A DNA stretch of 64,000 bases from Sphingopyxis sp. FD7 (GTDB lineage Bacteria; Pseudomonadota; Alphaproteobacteria; Sphingomonadales; Sphingomonadaceae). Location of the stretch: the NCBI RefSeq assembly GCF_003609835.1, contig NZ_AP017898.1, positions 2,790,001 to 2,854,000 of the forward strand. Reading direction: 5' to 3'. The notes beneath the pieces were generated by a model, which was not told where the DNA came from, ran no database searches, and saw nothing but the letters and a program-made list of their open reading frames with translations. Positions 57,700 through 64,000 of this stretch are shown here, piece after piece; the first letter of the stretch is position 1; the number at the start of each line of letters is the position of its first letter. The translations under genes and the position numbers were made by a program.

Positions 57700-59550
57700 A
57701 TGCGCCGCCGCACACTCCTCGCCGCCGTCCCCGCCGCCGCGCTGTTGCCGACAGCAGGCCTCGCGCAAGGAAGGAAGCCCAAGGCAGCGCCCGCCGCCGC
57801 CAGGCCGGACGGTTCACTGCCGCCGGTATGGGAAGCGGGCGCCGACCGCTTCGTGCGGCCCGACGTGCAAAGCGGCGATCGCCCGGTCGGCGCGAGCTTC
57901 GCCTCGCGCACCGCCGTTTACGGTCTCAGCGGTGCGGCGGGCACCGCGCACCCGCTCGCGACGCAGGCGGGGATCGACATGTTGAAGCGCGGCGGATCGG
58001 CGGTCGATGCGGCGATCGCGATCAACGCATGTCTCGGACTGCTCGAACCCACCGCGAACGGCATCGGCGGCGACGTCTATGCGATGATATGGGATCCGAA
58101 GACGAAAAAGCTCGCGGGACTGGCCGGATCGGGGAAAAGCCCGCGCGGGCTCGATCTCGCGACGGTGCGTAGCCGCGCCAGGGGCGGCACGCTGCCCGCC
58201 TATGGCGCGATCAGCGTATCGGTGCCGGGCACCGTCGACGGCTGGTGGACGATGCACCAGCGCTACGGCAAATTGCCCTGGAAAGACCTGTTCGAGCCTG
58301 TCATCGCGCATGCCGAAGCGGGGGCGCCAGTGCCCGACCTGATCGCTTATTATATGCGCCGCAGCCTCGCCGGTTTCCGCCAGCCGGGCCGCGGGATCGA
58401 AGAGATCGACAATGCGCTGCGCACCTATGGCCTGAACGACGGGAAGGGACCGGCGGCGGGGCAGGTTTTCCGCAACCCCGACCTCGCGCGCACCTTTCGC
58501 CTGATTGCCGAAGGCGGACGCGACGCCTTTTACGAGGGCGACATCGCACGGACGATCGACGCCTATTTCAAACGGATCGGCGGCTGGCTGCGCTACGAAG
58601 ATCTGGCCGCGCACCGCTCCGAATGGATCGAGCCGCACAAGATCGATTATCGTGGCACCGACGTCTACGCGCTGGGCGCCAACACACAGGGCATCGCAAC
58701 CTTGCAGATGCTGGGCATTCTCGAACATTTCGACCTGAAGGGCGCGGGGTTCCAGTCGGCGCTGTCGATCCATCTGCAAGCCGAGGCGAAGCGCCTCGCC
58801 TATGAGGATCGCGCGCGCTACTATGCCGATCCGCATTTTGCCGAGGTGCCGGTCGAATGGCTGATCTCGAAGGATTATGCGGCGAAACGCGCCAGGCTGA
58901 TCCGCCCCGACCGCCTGCTCACCCCCGTCCATCCGGGACAGGCGCCCAGCCACGGCGACACGACCTATTTCAGCTGCGCCGACCAGGACGGCATGATGGT
59001 GTCGATGATCCAGTCGAACTTCCGCGGCATGGGATCGGGACTGGTCGCCGACGGTCTCGGCTTCATGTTCCAGGACCGCGGACAATTGTTCAGTCTGGTC
59101 GACGGGCATCCGAACATCTATGCGCCCGGCAAGCGGCCGTTCCAGACGATCATCCCCGGCTTTGCGGCGCGCGGGGACGTGCCGTGGATGAGCTTCGGCG
59201 TGATGGGCGGCGACATGCAGCCGCAGGGCCAGGCGCAGATCGTCATTAACCGCGTCGATTATGGACTCGAAATCCAGGCTGCGGGCGACTCGCCCCGCTG
59301 GCATCACGAGGGGTCGTCCGAAACCATGGGCGAGGATGCAGCCGATCTGGGCCCGACCGGCCTCTTGCGGCTCGAAAGCGGCGTACCCGAAGCCAGTCGG
59401 CGACGGCTTGCCGACATCGGCTGGACGCTCGGCGAACCCGACGGCGGGTTCGGGCGCTATCAATGCGTCGAACATCGCATGGACGGCGATACGCGCGTTT
59501 ACGCCGCGGCAAGCGAAATGCGCGCCGACGGATGCGCGCTGGCCTATTGA
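57700..59550 (+). CDS. gamma-glutamyltransferase family protein, exported
   Basis: A 616-residue protein. RRRTLLAAVPAAALLPTAG is a possible Tat-type signal. The nucleophile Thr is in SHGDTTYFSC; GGSAVDAAIAINACLGLLEP and NGIGGDVYAMI are GGT motifs. It self-cleaves before the Thr into two chains and moves or hydrolyses gamma-glutamyl groups. Full family length. Confidence 0.9.
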   Translation: MRRRTLLAAVPAAALLPTAGLAQGRKPKAAPAAARPDGSLPPVWEAGADRFVRPDVQSGDRPVGASFASRTAVYGLSGAAGTAHPLATQAGIDMLKRGGSAVDAAIAINACLGLLEPTANGIGGDVYAMIWDPKTKKLAGLAGSGKSPRGLDLATVRSRARGGTLPAYGAISVSVPGTVDGWWTMHQRYGKLPWKDLFEPVIAHAEAGAPVPDLIAYYMRRSLAGFRQPGRGIEEIDNALRTYGLNDGKGPAAGQVFRNPDLARTFRLIAEGGRDAFYEGDIARTIDAYFKRIGGWLRYEDLAAHRSEWIEPHKIDYRGTDVYALGANTQGIATLQMLGILEHFDLKGAGFQSALSIHLQAEAKRLAYEDRARYYADPHFAEVPVEWLISKDYAAKRARLIRPDRLLTPVHPGQAPSHGDTTYFSCADQDGMMVSMIQSNFRGMGSGLVADGLGFMFQDRGQLFSLVDGHPNIYAPGKRPFQTIIPGFAARGDVPWMSFGVMGGDMQPQGQAQIVINRVDYGLEIQAAGDSPRWHHEGSSETMGEDAADLGPTGLLRLESGVPEASRRRLADIGWTLGEPDGGFGRYQCVEHRMDGDTRVYAAASEMRADGCALAY

Positions 59551-59699
59551 GACGGGCGGGCGGCGAGGCAGCACGACTGCCGCCCGGAAAATTACCGCGC
59601 GCGATATCCGAATATTTACCTTCTTCCTTTAGAAGATGGGTCGGGACCAATAAGATAACCGTCCGAGGTGGGAGTCGGGCGGCAGATGTTGAGTCGCGC

Positions 59700-60134
59700 A
59701 TGTCCTATTCCGAGGCCACCCCCGCCTCACCGCCCCCGGAGGAGAAGCGCCAGCCGCGCCAGTCACGGCTGGTGAAAGCGGCGCTCGGCTGTGAACGGCT
59801 GGGGCGCTTCGACGTCACGTTGCGCAATGTCTCGCTCACCGGGATCGGCGGACAGGGGCCGCACATGCTGCAGATCGGCGAACGGATCAGCGTATTCCTG
59901 CCGGGGCATCAACCCATGCTGGGGACGGTGCGCTGGGTCGCGGGGACGCGTTTCGGCATCCAGACCGACCGCGAGATTGAAACCGTCCGCTTGCGCGCGG
60001 CGCATGACGATCAGATCGTCCCGGCCGACAGCCGCCTCGATTTCCAGATCGTGCCGCCGCCGCAAATCGACACTTGGCGACCCGGCGTGACCCGCGCCGC
60101 CAACCTGCCGGGGCATTTCGGCCGAAAGCGCTGA
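59700..60134 (+). CDS. PilZ-domain protein (cyclic di-GMP)
   Basis: A 144-residue protein from ATG 59700. RQSR and NVSLTGIGG are the PilZ cyclic-di-GMP binding elements, followed by a beta-barrel (GTVRWVAGTRFGIQ). It may link c-di-GMP to surface behaviour. Confidence 0.8.
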   Translation: MSYSEATPASPPPEEKRQPRQSRLVKAALGCERLGRFDVTLRNVSLTGIGGQGPHMLQIGERISVFLPGHQPMLGTVRWVAGTRFGIQTDREIETVRLRAAHDDQIVPADSRLDFQIVPPPQIDTWRPGVTRAANLPGHFGRKR

Positions 60135-60166
60135 ACGCGGCTCCCGACCGACCGTCCGGTCAGCCG

Positions 60167-61387
60167 TCAACCACCGTGCGCGCGGATCCACTCCTCGACC
60201 ACCGGCGCGATCGCCTCGCGCCACTTGCGGCCGTTGAAAATGCCATAATGGCCGACGCCCTTGGCCAGCAGATATTTCTTCCGCTCGGCGGGCAGCGCCT
60301 TCGCCAGCGTCAGCGCGGCCCTGGTCTGGCCGATCCCCGAAATATCGTCGCGCTCGCCCTCGATCGCCAGGATCGCGATATCCTCGATCGCGCCGATGTC
60401 CACCAGCTCGCCGCGATGCTCGAACGCGCCCTTGGGCAGCAGGTGGCGCTGGAAAACCGCATCGACGGTCTGGAGGTAAAACTCGGCGGTCATGTCGCAC
60501 ACCGCGCGATATTCGTCATAGAACTCCTTGGTCTTGTCGGCGCTTTCGCCGTCACCCTCGACCAGATGCTTGAACATTTCCCAATGGCTCATCATGTGAT
60601 TGCCAAGGTTCATCGACATGAAGCCGGCGAGCTGCAGGAAGCCCGGATAGACACGGCGGCCCGCGCCCGGATAATAGGCCGGCACGGTCGCGATGACATT
60701 TTCCTGGAACCAGGCATAGGGCCGCGTCGTCGCATGTTCGTTCACCGCGGTCGGCGCCTTGCGCGTGTCGATCGGCCCGCCCATCATCGTCAGCGTCTTC
60801 GGGCGGCATTTGTGCCCCGACGCCGCCATGATCGCCGCGGCGGCGAGGCTCGGCACCGACGGCTGACAGACCGCGAGCATGTGCGCACCCGGCCCGATAT
60901 GTTCGAGCCACGAAATCAGATAGTCGATATAGTCATCGAGATCGAACTTGCCCGCTTCCAGCGGAACGTTGCGCGCGTCGCGCCAGTCGGTGATCCACAC
61001 GTCATGGCCCGGCAGCATCCGTTCGACCGTGCCGCGCAGCAGCGTCGCATAATGGCCCGACATCGGTGCGACGATCAGCAGCTTGGGCGCGTTCTTCGTG
61101 CCCTTGTGCCTGAAATGCTTGAGCTGGCCAAAAGGCCGCCGCGCCTCGATCGCCTCGGTCACGCGCACCGTCGCGCCATCGACGACCGTTTCATACAGTC
61201 CGAACCGCGGCTTGCCGCGCGGCGCGGCGGCATGGGCAAAAACCTCAAGCGCCGAGGCGAACATCGGGCTGCCGCTGAAATAGCCGAGCGGATTGGCGGG
61301 ATGCTGCATCGCCTGCGCCCCCGCGGTCGCCAGCGCGCTGGCGCCCGCCAGCCAGTTCTTCTGCATGTCAAAGGCGTGATACAGCAT
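60167..61387 (-). CDS. phaZ: intracellular polyhydroxyalkanoate depolymerase
   Basis: A 406-residue protein with the PhaZ core, including the CQPSVP nucleophile box (Cys), DVWITDWRDARNVP and the C-terminal YGIFNGRKWREAIAPVV. It mobilises stored PHB. Reads against the PilZ gene. Confidence 0.9.
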   Translation of the reverse strand: MLYHAFDMQKNWLAGASALATAGAQAMQHPANPLGYFSGSPMFASALEVFAHAAAPRGKPRFGLYETVVDGATVRVTEAIEARRPFGQLKHFRHKGTKNAPKLLIVAPMSGHYATLLRGTVERMLPGHDVWITDWRDARNVPLEAGKFDLDDYIDYLISWLEHIGPGAHMLAVCQPSVPSLAAAAIMAASGHKCRPKTLTMMGGPIDTRKAPTAVNEHATTRPYAWFQENVIATVPAYYPGAGRRVYPGFLQLAGFMSMNLGNHMMSHWEMFKHLVEGDGESADKTKEFYDEYRAVCDMTAEFYLQTVDAVFQRHLLPKGAFEHRGELVDIGAIEDIAILAIEGERDDISGIGQTRAALTLAKALPAERKKYLLAKGVGHYGIFNGRKWREAIAPVVEEWIRAHGG

Positions 61388-61562
61388 TGATCAAGATTTC
61401 CTTGCGTCCGATTGGGCGCTCTTCCGGCGTTCCCCTGTCGTCCAGTCTAGGCGTTGATCGCCATTGTGCAACGCATCATTTCGCGCTGCTTCACGGCGTT
61501 TGAAGGCGCGGCGGCATTTTGCGGCGTTGAGCGCGCATCGCCCCGCTGCTAGGGCCGACGCC

Positions 61563-63356
61563 ATGGCCAGCCAATCCGACCAGCCCGCCGCGAAAGCCGG
61601 TCCCAGCCGCAAGCTCGGCAGTCTGCATATGGTGTGGCACTTTGCCAGCCGTTATCCGCTGCAACTTGTCATCGCCGCCGTCGCGCTCTGCATCGCGGCG
61701 CTCGCGACGCTGGCGATTCCCTATCAGTTCAAGGAAATGATCGACAGCGGCTTCATCGCGGGCGGTGGCGACGTCGCGCCGCATTTCCGGCTGTTTTACG
61801 TGATCGTCGGCGTGCTGGCGCTGGCGACGGCGCTCCGCTTTTATTTTGTCAGCTGGCTCGGCGAACGCACGGTGGCCGACATCCGCCGCGCGGTACAGCG
61901 CAACCTGCTTCGCCTCGCGCCCGGATTCTTCGAGGAAAACCGCCCGTCCGAAATCGCTTCGCGCATGACCGCCGACACGGCGATCATCGAACAGGTCGTC
62001 GGCACCACCGTCTCGGTCGCGCTCCGCAACATGGTGATGGGGATCGGGGGCATCGCCTATCTCTTCAGCCTGTCGCCCAAGCTGACCGCGGGCATCTTGC
62101 TCGGCATCCCGGTCATCATTCTGCCGATCGTCCTTCTCGGCCGGCGGCTCCAGAAAGTGTCGCGCGCCAGCCAGGATCGCGTTGCCGACATCGGCGCGAC
62201 CACCGCCGAACAGATGGGCGCGATGAAGATCGTCCAGGCCTTCGGACAGGAGGAACGCGAAGCCGCGCGCTTTGCAAGCGCGGTCGAGGCCAATTTCGTC
62301 ACGGCCAAGCGCCGCATCCGCCTGCGCGCGATCATCACCGCGACGGTCATCGGCCTGCTTTTCGGCGCGATCACCACTTTGCTCTGGTATGGCGCGGAAG
62401 GCGTCGCCCAGGGCACGATCACCGGCGGCACCATCGCCGCCTTTGTGCTCACCGGCGGTCTGGTCGCGGGCGCTTTCGGCGCGCTGACCGAGGTTTATGG
62501 CGATCTGCTCCGCGCCGCCGGCGCCGCCGAGCGTCTCAGCGAGCTGCTGAACGCCGGGACCACCATCGCAGCCCCCGCGCACCCGCGCTCGTTCCCCGAT
62601 CCGCCCACCGGCGCGCTCGAGTTTCGCGGCGTTGAGTTCCGCTATCCGACGCGCCCCGACGCCCCGGCGCTCCATGATTTCAGCCTCACGATCCGCCCGC
62701 GCGAAACCGTCGCGATCGTCGGCCCGTCGGGCGCGGGCAAGTCGACGCTGTTCCAGCTCGCCGAGCGCTTCTACGACCCGCAGGCGGGGCAGATTTTGCT
62801 CGACGGCGTGCCGCTCGTCGACGCCGATCCCGCCGACATCCGCGCGCGCATCGCGATGGTGCCGCAGGAAACGGTGATCTTCGCCGCGTCGGCGCGCGAC
62901 AATCTGCGTTACGGCCATTGGGACGCCAGCGACGAGGATCTCTGGGCTGCCGCGCGCGCCGCCAATGCCGAGGAGTTCCTCCGCAAGCTGCCGCAAGGTC
63001 TCGACACTTTCATGGGCGAAGGCGGCGCGCGGCTGTCCGGCGGCCAGCGCCAGCGCGTCGCGATCGCACGCGCGCTGTTGCGCCGTGCGCCGCTGCTGCT
63101 GCTCGACGAGGCGACCTCGGCGCTCGACGCCGAGTCCGAAAGGCTGGTGCAGGATGCGCTCGAAACGCTGATGCACGATCGCACGACGGTCGTCATCGCG
63201 CACCGTCTCGCGACCGTGCGCGCCGCCGACCGCATCATCGTGATGGACGAAGGGCGGATCGTCGAGGAGGGCCGTCACGACGACCTCGTTGCCGCCGACG
63301 GCCTTTATGCCCGCCTCGCGCGCCTCCAGTTTCAGGACAGTCTGGCGCCCGCCTGA
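61563..63356 (+). CDS. ABC exporter, fused membrane and ATPase domains
   Basis: A 597-residue protein from ATG 61563. Six membrane segments (residues ~20-310), then a nucleotide-binding domain with Walker A GPSGAGKS, signature LSGGQRQR and Walker B LLLLDEAT. A half-transporter of the MsbA/lipid A-like group. Substrate not evident. Confidence 0.92.
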   Translation: MASQSDQPAAKAGPSRKLGSLHMVWHFASRYPLQLVIAAVALCIAALATLAIPYQFKEMIDSGFIAGGGDVAPHFRLFYVIVGVLALATALRFYFVSWLGERTVADIRRAVQRNLLRLAPGFFEENRPSEIASRMTADTAIIEQVVGTTVSVALRNMVMGIGGIAYLFSLSPKLTAGILLGIPVIILPIVLLGRRLQKVSRASQDRVADIGATTAEQMGAMKIVQAFGQEEREAARFASAVEANFVTAKRRIRLRAIITATVIGLLFGAITTLLWYGAEGVAQGTITGGTIAAFVLTGGLVAGAFGALTEVYGDLLRAAGAAERLSELLNAGTTIAAPAHPRSFPDPPTGALEFRGVEFRYPTRPDAPALHDFSLTIRPRETVAIVGPSGAGKSTLFQLAERFYDPQAGQILLDGVPLVDADPADIRARIAMVPQETVIFAASARDNLRYGHWDASDEDLWAAARAANAEEFLRKLPQGLDTFMGEGGARLSGGQRQRVAIARALLRRAPLLLLDEATSALDAESERLVQDALETLMHDRTTVVIAHRLATVRAADRIIVMDEGRIVEEGRHDDLVAADGLYARLARLQFQDSLAPA

Positions 63357-63402
63357 TCGCCCGCCAAGCCGCCCCAACGGGGCCAGCCGCAAAGGATTGC
63401 CG

Positions 63403-63939
63403 ATGCTCTACGATCTGACCGTGCCGGCCTATGTGAACGGATTGAAGGCCCTGTCGGCCCAGCTCGACAAGGCATTGGCCTGGGGCGCCGATAGGGGCGT
63501 TGGCGAACAGCAGTTGCTGGTTGCGCGGCTCGCGCCCGACATGTTCCCGCTTGCCGCGCAAGTCCGCTTCGCCTGTTTGCAGGCGGTTCAGCCCGCGACG
63601 CGCCTCGGCGGGACAGGCGCACCCGGTTTTGCCGAGGATGTCGCCGATTTCGCCGGCCTTCAGGCGCAGATAGCCGATGCGCTGGCGTGGCTGGACACGG
63701 TCGATCGCGCGGCATTCGACAGCGATCCGGGCCGACCGGTCGGCTTCGATCTGCCGAACGGCATGGCCTTCGACATGACCGCGCTCACCTATGTCCGCGA
63801 CTGGGCGCAGCCGCAGTTCTATTTTCACCTCGTCGCCGCCTATGCCATCCTGCGGCATATGGGGGTGCCGCTCGGCAAGGCCGATTATGTCGGCTATATG
63901 ATGGCCTATCTCCGCCCCGGAACCGCTCCGACGGGATAG
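63403..63939 (+). CDS. DUF1993 family protein
   Basis: A 178-residue protein with the DUF1993 pattern: start LTVPAYVNGLKALSAQLDKA, then QFYFHLVAAYAILRHMGVPLGKADYVG at the end. A DinB-like helical bundle is likely. Function unknown. Confidence 0.82.
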   Translation: MLYDLTVPAYVNGLKALSAQLDKALAWGADRGVGEQQLLVARLAPDMFPLAAQVRFACLQAVQPATRLGGTGAPGFAEDVADFAGLQAQIADALAWLDTVDRAAFDSDPGRPVGFDLPNGMAFDMTALTYVRDWAQPQFYFHLVAAYAILRHMGVPLGKADYVGYMMAYLRPGTAPTG

Positions 63940-63960
63940 CGTCCTGACCGCGGGGCGCGA

Positions 63961-64000
63961 TCAGATCAGGTCGCGATAGCCGTCGATCCCCGGAAAGGCG
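63961..64000 (-). CDS. 3' end of a leftward gene (partial)
   Basis: From the right edge 12 codons read ...AFPGIDGYRDLI and stop at 63961-63963. The rest is outside. Too short to name. Confidence 0.35.
   Translation of the reverse strand, partial: AFPGIDGYRDLI

Noticed and set aside
57814-59574. 586-residue minus-strand frame
   Set aside because: Antisense to the gamma-glutamyltransferase gene.
61491-63392. 633-residue minus-strand frame
   Set aside because: Antisense to the ABC exporter with clear Walker motifs.

Overview
The window comes from a high-GC alphaproteobacterium of the sphingomonad type, most like Sphingopyxis or a close relative. This rests on the strong GC bias, short dispersed inverted repeats of the kind common in that group, an exosortase-A-associated glycan pair, a thiolase/hydratase pair, a PHA depolymerase and a sensor of the sphingomonad small-protein family (DUF6961-like). 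The genus is inferred, not proved.

Layout. Positions 1-2694 are host: a partial CBS-domain chemotaxis-type receptor, a small lipoprotein and an S24 (LexA-fold) regulator. Positions 2695-41853 are a complete transposable (Mu/B3-like) prophage of 39,159 bp. It begins with TG and ends with CA, carries GGCCAAAAA-type repeats at both ends, and is flanked by a 5-bp target duplication (ATCGA). The insertion splits a small host gene (start at 2666, remainder at 41854-42051) whose reading frame is restored when the prophage is removed. Positions 41854-64000 are host again: exosortase-A-associated glycosyltransferase and ligase, MscS channel, MaoC-like hydratase, thiolase, CMD and ABM proteins, SoxR, VOC protein, dipeptide epimerase, DUF1232 protein, prolyl oligopeptidase, methionine sulfoxide reductase (fRMsr), glycine-zipper protein, gamma-glutamyltransferase, PilZ protein, PHA depolymerase, ABC exporter and DUF1993 protein.

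Prophage logic. The immunity switch is at about 23.5 kb. The S24 repressor reads left; the Ner-like protein, DDE transposase (MuA) and AAA+ ATPase (MuB) read right, followed by early genes (Gam, DnaA-domain-IV-like, LexA-DNA-binding-like, GemA, zinc protein, Mor-like activator) up to a hairpin terminator at 32.8 kb. Packaging and portal genes (Mu gp25-gp30 order) continue rightward to 40.4 kb, and a D12-class adenine methyltransferase closes the right end. Head, tail and lysis genes instead read leftward from 21.1 to 2.8 kb: protease/scaffold, decoration, major capsid, gp36, G, gp37, tail tube, frameshifted tail chaperone, tape measure, J-like protein, S74 fibre, endolysin, holin-like protein, Rz and Rz1. 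There is no sheath gene, so the tail is probably of the long non-contractile type.

Most unusual features. (1) The late genes are split into two opposed blocks, and a ~210-bp inverted repeat derived from the MuF head gene lies at both block edges; flipping the segment between the repeats would restore the usual Mu order. (2) A chimeric MuF-domain gene is translationally coupled to the repressor and followed by a secreted protein, so it may be expressed in the lysogen. (3) The portal protein contains an inserted 2H phosphoesterase-like domain (two HxT motifs), a candidate anti-defence enzyme. (4) The MuF protein has a C-terminal domain resembling phage-carried nuclease toxins. (5) A canonical G GGA AAC slip site joins the two tail chaperone frames.
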